Both the position numbers and the translations under genes were made by a program. A stretch of DNA of 36,437 nt from the NCBI GenBank assembly GCA_964548225.1, contig CAZJQP010000050.1, positions 1 through 36,437 of the forward strand, read 5' to 3'. Origin of the DNA: CALMEH01 sp964548225. GTDB taxonomy: Bacteria > Acidobacteriota > Blastocatellia > Pyrinomonadales > Pyrinomonadaceae. Positions 23,287 through 30,870 of this stretch are shown piece by piece. How positions within the stretch are numbered: the first letter of the stretch is position 1; the number at the start of each line of letters is the position of its first letter. Under the pieces are notes generated by a model. That model saw nothing but the letters and a program-made list of their open reading frames with translations. It was not told the DNA's origin and ran no database searches.

Positions 23287-24570
23287 TTAGTTGCCGTTCG
23301 GCAGTAAATGTTTCTTAAAATCCTCTGGAAAACGCTTAACTGCTCCTTGAATCGCCCACGCCGCCGCGTCGCCTAAAGCACAGAAGGATTTTCCTTCAAT
23401 ATTATCAACCAAATCTAAAATTAACTGTGCGTCTTCCGGTCGCCCGCCGCCGTCGGCGATGCGCGTGAAGATTTTCGTCAGCCAATCCGTTCCTTCGCGG
23501 CAAGGTGTGCACCAGCCGCACGATTCGTGTTTGTAAAATTCGGTTAGGTTTTTGGTCGAATCAACAATATCAACCGTTTCGTCCATCACGATAAAACCAC
23601 CCGAACCGACGAGCGAACCGGCTTCGACCAAACCTTCATAATCAAGCCGAACTTTTTTGCCGATAATCTGGTCAGCCCGCATCGCGTAAACGCTCGAACC
23701 GCCCGGAATACAAGCCTTGAGTTCGTGTCCGTCGCGGATGCCGCCGCAGTCTTCCATAATGAACTTTTCCATATCCATATAGCCCATCGGAAGCTCATAA
23801 ACGCCCGGTTTTTTGACGTGTCCCGAAACTGACCAAAGTTTCGTTCCGCCCGATTTTTCCGTCCCCAAATTGCGCCACGCTTCACCGCCCATTTCGATAA
23901 TTTGCGGCACGGCGGTCAAAGTTTCGACGTTGTTGACAACCGTCGGACACGCATAAAGTCCTTCGATTGCCGGAAACGGCGGTTTCATTCGCGGATGTCC
24001 GCGATAACCTTCGAGGCTCGATAAAAGCGCGGTTTCTTCGCCGCAAATATATGCGCCCGCGCCCGTGTGCGTGTAAAATTCGCAATTAAATTTCGAGCCT
24101 AAAATATTTTTGCCGACCAGATTCGCCGCCCGCGCTTCTTCAATCGCCGCGTCCATAATGTCAATCAAATAACGATATTCGCCGCGATAATAAATGTAGC
24201 AAGCCTCGCTCCCAAGCGCGAAAGCCGCAATCAGCATTCCTTCAATCAAAGCGTGCGGGTCGAGTTCGAGCAAATATCTGTCTTTGAAAGTTCCCGGCTC
24301 GCTTTCGTCGGCGTTGCAAACAATATATTTCGGTTTCGGCGAATCACGCGGCACGAATGACCATTTCATTCCGGTCGGAAAACCCGCGCCGCCGCGCCCG
24401 CGCAAAGCAGACGCTTTGACTTCCGCAATAATATCGTCCGACGACATTCCCATCGCCTTTTTCAGCGAAGCATAACCGCCGTTTTCCTGATAAACCTTGA
24501 GCGTGTGCGAGTCTTTCAGATGAACTCGTTTAAGCTGTAAAGGCTCGCACCCGATTGCTTTGATTTCCAT
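23287..24570 (-). CDS. nuoF: NADH-quinone oxidoreductase subunit F
   Basis: 427 residues, the NADH-oxidising flavoprotein of complex I. Visible sites: the NADH-binding glycine-rich loop RGRGGAGFPTG near residue 56, the FMN-binding CNADESEPGTFKDR, GAGAYICGEETALL near 170, and the N3 cluster motif ESCGWCTPCREG near 345 with a later Cys in SFCALGD. Length normal. The start at 24570 gives a leader consistent with other NuoF proteins. Preceded by the SIMPL-domain gene. Confidence 0.97.
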   Translation of the reverse strand: MEIKAIGCEPLQLKRVHLKDSHTLKVYQENGGYASLKKAMGMSSDDIIAEVKASALRGRGGAGFPTGMKWSFVPRDSPKPKYIVCNADESEPGTFKDRYLLELDPHALIEGMLIAAFALGSEACYIYYRGEYRYLIDIMDAAIEEARAANLVGKNILGSKFNCEFYTHTGAGAYICGEETALLSSLEGYRGHPRMKPPFPAIEGLYACPTVVNNVETLTAVPQIIEMGGEAWRNLGTEKSGGTKLWSVSGHVKKPGVYELPMGYMDMEKFIMEDCGGIRDGHELKACIPGGSSVYAMRADQIIGKKVRLDYEGLVEAGSLVGSGGFIVMDETVDIVDSTKNLTEFYKHESCGWCTPCREGTDWLTKIFTRIADGGGRPEDAQLILDLVDNIEGKSFCALGDAAAWAIQGAVKRFPEDFKKHLLPNGN

Positions 24571-24587
24571 AAACTAATTTTGTTCGT

Positions 24588-25466
24588 TCAAAGTAATCTG
24601 TATTGCACTTGCAAATACAGCGTAAATTGAACGGTCGGCTCAATGCCGATTGGATTTATAACTTTGTCAAATTTGTTTCCGTCAAGCGGTTCGTAAAAAA
24701 ATGTCGTGCTTTTGCGAAGTGTCAGCGTCGTTCTGACATTTCGATAATCGTTTGACATTGCCGCCGCCGATTCAGACGCTTGATAGCCTTGATATCTTTC
24801 TGCCGGATAAAATGCGTCATATTTTTCAATCGCTAAACCAATTGGCTTCATCAACATCTCGAAAGAGTTTTTATACCGCACTTCTTTTTGCTTAATAATT
24901 TTCGTCGCTTCTTCAAAAAGTTGGTCTTTAACCGTGTCGAAATTACTGACAATGTAATCAACCTTTATCAAATCGAAAATTTGCACTTTTGCCGCCGCCG
25001 CCAGAATTTTCTCAAACGATTCACGGCTTTTATATTTCACGGCAACTGTCTTTTTAGTTTCAAAACCCGATAAATACTGCTCGGCGACATCGCCTTTTAT
25101 CTGATAGTCATAGATTTTATTTTGAACAATAAAATCTATATAAATATCGGTTTTGGTAATTCCTAAGCCGCTCAGATTTTTAACGAAATTATCAATCTGA
25201 GCATTAACTTTATTGTTGCTTTCTTCGGCATCTTTGGCTTCCTGCGCGACACCGAAAACCGCGACGAACGAATCCGGTTTCAGATTAAGCAAGACGCTTG
25301 CTTCAATCTGAAAATTGCCATTTCCGCTCGACATTAAAACTCCGTCGCCAACCGTCGGCGTTCGTTTATTTTGCGTATAACCATAAATCCGGTTTCCGCT
25401 TTCTTGCGCGAAACAAATCGCATTGACAAAGAACAATAAAACTAACATTAAAAACGCTTTTTTCAT
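24588..25466 (-). CDS. SIMPL-domain (DUF541) exported protein
   Basis: 292 residues. An N-terminal signal peptide (LMLVLLFFVNAICFAQ) indicates export. The core has SIMPL/DUF541 character: VAVFGVAQEAKDAEESNNKV near residue 65, GLGITKTDIYIDF near 105, and KTVAVKYKSRESFEKILAAA. Family members are periplasmic or outer-membrane-associated and of uncertain function. AGAGGT upstream of the ATG at 25466 is a good ribosome-binding site. It is inserted between nuoE and nuoF, 17 bases before nuoF. Whether it serves complex I is unknown. Confidence 0.75.
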   Translation of the reverse strand: MKKAFLMLVLLFFVNAICFAQESGNRIYGYTQNKRTPTVGDGVLMSSGNGNFQIEASVLLNLKPDSFVAVFGVAQEAKDAEESNNKVNAQIDNFVKNLSGLGITKTDIYIDFIVQNKIYDYQIKGDVAEQYLSGFETKKTVAVKYKSRESFEKILAAAAKVQIFDLIKVDYIVSNFDTVKDQLFEEATKIIKQKEVRYKNSFEMLMKPIGLAIEKYDAFYPAERYQGYQASESAAAMSNDYRNVRTTLTLRKSTTFFYEPLDGNKFDKVINPIGIEPTVQFTLYLQVQYRLL

Positions 25467-25617
25467 ACATTTACCTCTTTTTTTTGATTTGGATTTTCCG
25501 CCGCAGGAAGAGTTTACGGCTTTTTTTGAACTGCTTTTCCAAATCTGATGCGCTCATTCGCGCAAAAGTGGCTTTATTGATAAAAATTTAATTAAAAAGC
25601 GTCTTAAATTTTCAAAC

Positions 25618-26148
25618 TTAATCTAACGAAGCCAGAATTTCGTCAACCTTTTCGTTCGTCAAATCTTCGTGATAATCAAAATTAATCTGCATCATCGGTG
25701 CAGTTCCGCAACTGCCCAAACATTCGACACGCGACACAGTAAATTTTTCGTCTTCGGTCGTTTCGCCGACGTGAATGCCCAATTTTTCGCAAATGTGTCC
25801 GGTAATTTCCGGCTCGCCCATAATTCGGCACGACAGAGTTTTGCAAACCTGTATGTGATATTTGCCGACTTTGCGAAGATTGAACATCGAATAAAACGTC
25901 GCCGTTTCCCAAACGTCCGTAACTTCCAAATCCAAAAAACGCGCCAAAAAATTCACGCCCGCATTATCAACATAACCGCGTTCACGCTGAATCACAAAAA
26001 GCAAAGGAATAAGCGCGGAACGCTTTCTTTCCGGCGGATATTTCGTCAAATGTGACTCCATTTCCGCGACCACTTCGGGCGAAAATTCCGCTACTTCGTC
26101 CGTATAAACAATTTGATTTGTAAAATCCGTTGCAACTGCTGATGCCAT
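25618..26148 (-). CDS. nuoE: NADH-quinone oxidoreductase subunit E
   Basis: 176 residues, thioredoxin-like subunit carrying the N1a [2Fe-2S] cluster. The cysteines are in VCKTLSCRIMG and VECLGSCGTAPMMQIN, the standard pattern. The N-terminal helical segment contains RSALIPLLFVIQRERGYV, also typical. Forms the NADH module with NuoF. Start supported by AAGG before the ATG at 26148. Confidence 0.96.
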   Translation of the reverse strand: MASAVATDFTNQIVYTDEVAEFSPEVVAEMESHLTKYPPERKRSALIPLLFVIQRERGYVDNAGVNFLARFLDLEVTDVWETATFYSMFNLRKVGKYHIQVCKTLSCRIMGEPEITGHICEKLGIHVGETTEDEKFTVSRVECLGSCGTAPMMQINFDYHEDLTNEKVDEILASLD

Positions 26149-26178
26149 TATAAGTAACCTTAATTTTTTCTATTAAAT

Positions 26179-26517
26179 TTAATGAACTGAGCCTCGTAAA
26201 TCTTCAATATCTTTCTCTGCTTTGGTTAAACGAACTTCGTGATTCATCACCGTTTCCGCAATACTGTCGGTTTTTGCATCCAATCTTTCTAAAATCTGAG
26301 AATGTTCATTCAATGTTTCTTTGATTTCTCGGACATCAGTTTTCAAATCTTGAACATCAGTCTTCAAATCTTGAACATCGGATTTCAAACCTTGAACATC
26401 AGATTTCAAACCTTGAAAATCAGATTTCAAATCTTGAACATCAATTTGAATTTTATTAACGCCCGTAACCAAAGAAGCAAGCGTTGTAAATAGTTCTTTT
26501 TCTTGATTTTCCGTCAT
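26179..26517 (-). CDS. heptad-repeat coiled-coil protein
   Basis: 112 residues from the ATG at 26517, which lies 4 bases past the nuoD stop and follows an AGGT ribosome-binding element; a longer reading from 26547 would overlap nuoD and is less likely. The middle (about residues 27-65) is a run of seven-residue units of the type VQDLKSD, VQGLKSD, VQDLKTD, encoded by near-identical 21-bp DNA repeats. It then continues as VREIKETLNEHSQILERLD. This predicts a long coiled coil with Val/Leu in the core. Similar short coiled-coil proteins are widespread and not functionally defined. It is located between nuoD and nuoE. Confidence 0.7.
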   Translation of the reverse strand: MTENQEKELFTTLASLVTGVNKIQIDVQDLKSDFQGLKSDVQGLKSDVQDLKTDVQDLKTDVREIKETLNEHSQILERLDAKTDSIAETVMNHEVRLTKAEKDIEDLRGSVH

Positions 26518-26521
26518 AGTT

Positions 26522-27742
26522 TTACCTATCAATCTCTCCAAGAACAATGTCCAAAGAACCGATAATTGCTACTACGTCAGCGACCATTTCGCCTTCGCTC
26601 ATTACAGGTAAAGCAGATAAATTAACAAAACTTGGACCGCGAAAATGAACTCTTTCGGGTTTCGGTCCGCCGTTTGATTTCATATACACGCCGAGTTCGC
26701 CTTTTGAGGCTTCGATGGCGTGATAAACTTCGCCTTCGGGGACGTTGAAGCCTTCGGCGACGATTAAGAAATGGTGAATCAGCGAATCCATATGTTTCCG
26801 CATATCGTCGCGGTCGGGCAGAACGACTTTCGGCGCGTCTGCCTTTGTCGGTCCCGGTTTTAATCGTTCCAACGCTTGACGGACGATTTTGTAAGATTCG
26901 TAACATTCACGCATCCGAACGCGGAAACGCGCCCAAACGTCGCCGTCGGTTTCAATCGGAACTTCAAAATCGTAAGTTTCATAACCCGTATAAGGATTAT
27001 CTCTCCGTAAATCCAAATCTACACCGCTTCCGCGCAAACACGGTCCGGTCAAACCCCAATCAATCGCGTCTTCGCCCGAAATTACGCCGATTCCTTGTGT
27101 TCTTGATTGCCACAAAGTATTTCCCGTAACCAGCGTTTCAAACGTATTCATCGCTTCGGGAAAACCTTCGAGAAATTGTTTGCAACGACGTTCAAATCCC
27201 GCCGGCAAATCCATCATCAAACCGCCAATGCGAAAATAACTCGGAGTCATTCGTCCGCCCGAAGCCGATTCAATCATATTCAGAATTTTTTCGCGCTGAC
27301 GGAAGCAATAAAAGAAAACCGACATTGCGCCAATGTCGAGTGCGTGTGTGCCGAGCCAAACCATATGCGAGGCGATTCGTTGCAGTTCGCACATCAAAAC
27401 GCGAATCACTTGCGCCCGTTCGGGAATTTCCAAATCAAGTAATTTCTCCGCCGCCATCACATACGCCAAATTGTTTCCGAGCGGATTTAAGTAATCCATT
27501 CGGTCGGTGATGACGATGCCTTGCTGATATTTTTTGTATTCAAACAGCTTTTCCATTCCCGTATGCAAATAGCCGATGTCGGGAATGGCTTTGACGACGA
27601 GTTCGCCGTCCAATCTCAAATCGAGCCGCAAAACGCCGTGTGTCGAAGGGTGCTGCGGTCCCATCGAAAGCGTCATTTGCGATTCCAAAGGTTGGTCCAA
27701 AACTTCAACTTCGCTCGGTAAATTTTCTACTGCAACGCTCAT
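26522..27742 (-). CDS. nuoD: NADH-quinone oxidoreductase subunit D
   Basis: 406 residues, the 49-kDa-type subunit that forms the quinone site with NuoB. Family hallmarks: MGPQHPSTHGVLRL near residue 28 with the quinone-site His, DIGYLHTGMEKLFEYK near 56, and the C-terminal DIVLGEIDR. Separate from NuoC here (no CD fusion). Follows nuoC after a heptamer hairpin spacer. Confidence 0.97.
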   Translation of the reverse strand: MSVAVENLPSEVEVLDQPLESQMTLSMGPQHPSTHGVLRLDLRLDGELVVKAIPDIGYLHTGMEKLFEYKKYQQGIVITDRMDYLNPLGNNLAYVMAAEKLLDLEIPERAQVIRVLMCELQRIASHMVWLGTHALDIGAMSVFFYCFRQREKILNMIESASGGRMTPSYFRIGGLMMDLPAGFERRCKQFLEGFPEAMNTFETLVTGNTLWQSRTQGIGVISGEDAIDWGLTGPCLRGSGVDLDLRRDNPYTGYETYDFEVPIETDGDVWARFRVRMRECYESYKIVRQALERLKPGPTKADAPKVVLPDRDDMRKHMDSLIHHFLIVAEGFNVPEGEVYHAIEASKGELGVYMKSNGGPKPERVHFRGPSFVNLSALPVMSEGEMVADVVAIIGSLDIVLGEIDR

Positions 27743-27744
27743 AA

Positions 27745-27803
<59 letters not shown>

Positions 27804-27805
27804 GT

Positions 27806-28291
27806 TTAGCTTAAGCTATACGGCTCGTAACCGCGCAACGGGTAATCCTTTCTTAATGCGTGTCCGTCAAAATCGGACGGTAACAAAATTCGGCGCAAAT
27901 CGGGATGATTATCAAAAATCACGCCGACCAAATCATAAGTTTCGCGCTCGTGCCAATTTGCGGTTTTCCAGATGTTTGAAACCGTTTCGACATTCGGCGC
28001 ATCTTCGCTCAATAAAACTTTCAAGCGCAAACGATGATGATGTTTCGTTCCGAGAAGATGATAATTGACTTCAAAACGCGGGTCTTCTTCGGGACCTCTG
28101 TCCGAACCGCACAAATCGGCGAGCATATCGAAACCTTCTCTAAACTTCAAAAAAGTGCAAATTTCAGTAATTGATTCACGCGGAACAGTAATTGTAACTT
28201 CGCCCCGCGCATCTTTAAAATCTTCAACCCAAGCGGCGTTTTCCGCTTTCAATTTTTCGATATATTCGTGTAAAACTGCTGTATCAGCCAT
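27806..28291 (-). CDS. nuoC: NADH-quinone oxidoreductase subunit C
   Basis: 161 residues, 30-kDa-type subunit of the connecting module. The signature ERETYDLVGVIFDNHPDLRR and the end GHALRKDYPLRGYE are diagnostic. No cofactor. Lies between nuoB and nuoD. Confidence 0.96.
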   Translation of the reverse strand: MADTAVLHEYIEKLKAENAAWVEDFKDARGEVTITVPRESITEICTFLKFREGFDMLADLCGSDRGPEEDPRFEVNYHLLGTKHHHRLRLKVLLSEDAPNVETVSNIWKTANWHERETYDLVGVIFDNHPDLRRILLPSDFDGHALRKDYPLRGYEPYSLS

Positions 28292-28333
28292 ATTCTAATG
28301 AAAAGGCGGCAATATTTTACCGCTAAAAAAAAC

Positions 28334-28981
28334 TTACGAAGATTTCCGACGCTCGTGCCGCGAAGGAATCGTGTAAGGACGCGAAACTTTGTTTTGCGCG
28401 ACTTCGATTTCGGTTTCTTTTTCAAGTGCTGTGCCTTCGGTTACGGGCAAAGTTCCCGGAACAATCGAAACCCGCGATTCTTCTTCAAATGTGTCGCGTC
28501 GGTCTTTCACGGATTCCTTCATAATCTTGTCCTGCAACATCATAATCGCGTGAACCAACATTTCGGGACGCGGCGGACAGCCCGGAATATAAATGTCAAC
28601 CGGCACAATCTTGTCAACGCCTTGCACAATCGCGTAATTATCGAAAACTCCGCCCGAAGTAGCACACGCGCCCATCGAGATAACCCATTTCGGTTCAGGC
28701 ATCTGGTCGTAAATCCGCCGCAAAACCGGAGCCATTTTACGCGACACGCGACCTGAAACAATCATCACGTCCGCTTGTCTCGGCGAAGCACGAAAAGTTT
28801 CCGCGCCGAAACGCGACAAATCGTTTCGCGCCGACACGGAATTCATCATTTCAATCGCACAACAAGCCAAGCCGAACGTGGCTGGCCAGATCGAAGATTT
28901 CCGCGCCCAATTTATCACGGCATCAAGTTTGACCGTTACGACATCGGGCAAAGACTCCCAAATATTATTTTCTAATCCCAT
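28334..28981 (-). CDS. nuoB: NADH-quinone oxidoreductase subunit B
   Basis: 215 residues, binds the terminal N2 [4Fe-4S] cluster that reduces quinone. The N2 ligands are visible: the adjacent pair in CCAIEMM, the Cys in GACATSGG and that in PGCPPRPE. It is longer than the usual 160-220 range only through a charged C-terminal tail (SRPYTIPSRHERRKSS). Follows nuoA after a perfect hairpin spacer. Confidence 0.97.
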   Translation of the reverse strand: MGLENNIWESLPDVVTVKLDAVINWARKSSIWPATFGLACCAIEMMNSVSARNDLSRFGAETFRASPRQADVMIVSGRVSRKMAPVLRRIYDQMPEPKWVISMGACATSGGVFDNYAIVQGVDKIVPVDIYIPGCPPRPEMLVHAIMMLQDKIMKESVKDRRDTFEEESRVSIVPGTLPVTEGTALEKETEIEVAQNKVSRPYTIPSRHERRKSS

Positions 28982-28988
28982 ATTTTTT

Positions 28989-29054
28989 AGTTTAGCGAGT
29001 TTTGAGAGTTTAGCGAGTTTTGAAGGTTTTCACTCGCTAAACTCTCAAAACTCC
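28989..29054. repeat. tandem plus inverted repeat hairpin between nuoA and nuoB
   Basis: Two tandem 18-base copies of AGTTTAGCGAGTTTTGAG-type sequence (28989-29024) are followed by an inverted copy (29032-29054). A 21-bp perfect stem is formed by 28998-29018 and 29032-29052, with a 13-base loop. It fills almost the entire nuoA-nuoB gap. Confidence 0.85.
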
Positions 29055-29056
29055 TC

Positions 29057-29545
29057 CTAAGCGGCTTTTTTCAGTTCGATGACATTTTCGCGGTTCATTT
29101 TCGCCATTGCTTTGGCTTCGGCGCGAGCTTCGGCGCGGGATTGCAAACCCCAATCGAACGTGCCTTTTTTCCAAACGTAGATGTATCCGACAATCAATGT
29201 TGAAATAAAAACTAAAATTTCAATCAGCGCAATCGTGCCGAACATCACGCCGCTAATTTTTTCCTGATCTAAAAGGTATTTAAAAGCTACGGCGAACGGT
29301 ATCATAAATAAAACTTCGATGTCGAACAGCAGAAAAATCACCGCGACGGTGTAAAATTTGATTGAAAATCTGTCGCGTGCCGAACCAACCGGGTCTTTGC
29401 CGCATTCGTAGGGCATTAGTTTTGTTGCCGTGCGCTTGCGCGGACCGATTAATTGGGTAACTAAAAGCTGGCTTACGGCAAATCCCATAGCCACTAAAAA
29501 CATTATGCCAATCGGCGCGTAGTCGAATAAATTAAATTCGGACAT
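29057..29545 (-). CDS. nuoA: NADH-quinone oxidoreductase subunit A
   Basis: 162 residues with three membrane helices, slightly longer than usual owing to a C-terminal tail rich in Ala/Glu/Lys (SRAEARAEAKAMAKMNREN). The family motif YECGKDPVGSARDRFSIKFY near residue 46 and LFDIEVLFMIP with conserved acids are present. It is the first gene of the locus; AAGGA 17 bases upstream of the ATG is a weakly placed ribosome-binding site. Confidence 0.96.
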   Translation of the reverse strand: MSEFNLFDYAPIGIMFLVAMGFAVSQLLVTQLIGPRKRTATKLMPYECGKDPVGSARDRFSIKFYTVAVIFLLFDIEVLFMIPFAVAFKYLLDQEKISGVMFGTIALIEILVFISTLIVGYIYVWKKGTFDWGLQSRAEARAEAKAMAKMNRENVIELKKAA

Positions 29546-29629
29546 AAATCTTTCTTAAAATCCTTATTTGAGCAGATCAGAAAAGCAAAACAGCCGAAAC
29601 TCTCTTTTTCATTAAATAAAAGTTTGAGA

Positions 29630-29658
29630 ATTATGGCACAAGTTTAATCGTAAGTTAA
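29630..29658 (-). promoter_or_regulatory. putative promoter of the nuo operon
   Basis: On the minus strand, TTAACT (29658-29653) and CATAAT (29635-29630) are separated by 17 bases and match four and five of six consensus positions. A transcript would have an 80-base leader before nuoA. A second overlapping candidate (TTGACT, 17 bases, TACGAT) starts about 16 bases further upstream. Neither is proven. The site lies between nuoA and the divergent hypothetical gene. Confidence 0.4.
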
Positions 29659-29674
29659 GCCACAGAGAGAGTCA

Positions 29675-29767
29675 AGAGTGGAAAGTGGAGAGTGGAGAGT
29701 GGAGAAAAATCTTTCAGATTTATTCTTTTCGTTTGATTCTTGCCTCTTGCCTTTTCGCTCTCCATTC
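29675..29767. repeat. heptamer-repeat spacer upstream of nuoA
   Basis: AGAGTGG, AAAGTGG, AGAGTGG, AGAGTGG occur in tandem at 29675-29702. The region 29722-29767 read on the minus strand again shows 7-base steps (GAATGGA, GAGCGAA, AAGGCAA, GAGGCAA, GAATCAA). The arms match only near their outer ends. This is the 312-base divergent intergenic region; apart from the promoter candidate nothing else is seen in it. Confidence 0.75.
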
Positions 29768-29857
29768 ATTTATTTATTGACCGTCCATAACTCGCTGTGG
29801 TAGTTTTTAAAAGGTGCAAATTGCCGAAAACTGCCGTCTTTTTCTTACCTAAAAATT

Positions 29858-30742
29858 GTGATTACCGGATTCAATACAGACATCGAATTCCAGGGCGTAA
29901 CATATCACGTCCAAACCGAAGATAAAGGTGTGGACACGCCGCTGATTTTGTCGTTGGTTTATGACCGCGGCACTATTTTGGCGAGTAAGCGTTCGCCTTA
30001 CGAAGATTTGGTGAAAGACGGATTTAATGAAAAAATTCTTGCCGACCGTTTACAAAAGCAACATAAGTTGATGTGTGCGGCAGTTCGCGCCGGACGAATC
30101 GAAGATTTAAAGCGGATGACGCTCAAAGAATCTGCGCTCAAACGTCAGGGACTTGTTGCCCAAAAAGAAGTCAAACAACCCACCGAAAAGAAACCTGAGA
30201 CCATTCCAACGCCACCGTTTTTCAAAGAAGCCGTGCGCGAATCGAAATTTGCACCGATTATCGAAAATAAGACAGAAACCGAAATTCCGCGCCCGACCGA
30301 AGAATTAATTTGGGATATTCCGATTGATGTTATCGAAGAATTTATTGTTGATGGCGTGCAAATCGTTGAAGAGGAAATGATTTTGCCTGCCGAAGCGGTT
30401 GAAATCGTTACTGATTTTGCTAAGACTGAACATCCTACAGATAACAGTTTGAAAATCGAACTGATGAATGAAACCACATTTAAAGGCGGTGAACGCAAAA
30501 CCATTACGATTCTTTTGCGGCGCGGCAATCAGGAAAAGGGGTTGGTCGGCGCACAGGTTGTTGTCAAAGTCATCGGTTCGAGCTTCCGTCCGCTTATTTT
30601 TCACGCCAAAACCGACAGCAACGGCGTGGCGATTGTTCATCTCCAACTGCCGCATTTCCGCGCCGGACGCGCCGCTGTATTAGTCAAAGCAATGAGTGGT
30701 GGCGAGGAAGCCGAACTCAGACGAGTTGTTTCGCAAGGCTGA
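29858..30742 (+). CDS. hypothetical protein with C-terminal Ig-like domain
   Basis: 294 residues, start GTG at 29858. The N-terminal 80 residues (GFNTDIEFQGVTYHVQTEDKG, then SLVYDRGTILASKRSPYEDL) form a conserved-looking domain that I associate with unnamed acidobacterial proteins. A Pro/Glu/Lys-rich linker (about 110-190) follows, then a beta-rich domain ending GVAIVHLQLPHFRAGRAAVL, which resembles carboxypeptidase-regulatory or bacterial Ig-like folds (a 'DSNGVA' turn). No signal peptide or membrane helix is seen. It is divergent from nuoA and convergent with the Ppx/GppA gene. Function not known. Confidence 0.65.
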   Translation: MITGFNTDIEFQGVTYHVQTEDKGVDTPLILSLVYDRGTILASKRSPYEDLVKDGFNEKILADRLQKQHKLMCAAVRAGRIEDLKRMTLKESALKRQGLVAQKEVKQPTEKKPETIPTPPFFKEAVRESKFAPIIENKTETEIPRPTEELIWDIPIDVIEEFIVDGVQIVEEEMILPAEAVEIVTDFAKTEHPTDNSLKIELMNETTFKGGERKTITILLRRGNQEKGLVGAQVVVKVIGSSFRPLIFHAKTDSNGVAIVHLQLPHFRAGRAAVLVKAMSGGEEAELRRVVSQG

Positions 30743-30752
30743 AAATTGTTCC

Positions 30753-30870
30753 GAGTCCCGCCTTTAGGCGGCGCGGCAAGCGAAGCGCAAGCCGCAAACT
30801 GCCGACATTTTTGCTGTGCCGCGCTGAAAAAGCATCGCTCCGCTCGCTTTGCCGCCTAAAGGCGGGACTC
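30753..30870. repeat. palindromic GC-rich element with 20-bp inverted ends
   Basis: GAGTCCCGCCTTTAGGCGGC at 30753-30772 is exactly inverted at 30851-30870. Each arm contains its own palindrome (CCGCC TTTA GGCGG), and the 78 bases between are GC-rich with further small inverted words. This is the form of a REP doublet (REPIN-like) or a tiny MITE. It lies between convergent genes, could terminate both, and its right arm supplies the stop codon of the Ppx/GppA gene. Confidence 0.85.
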
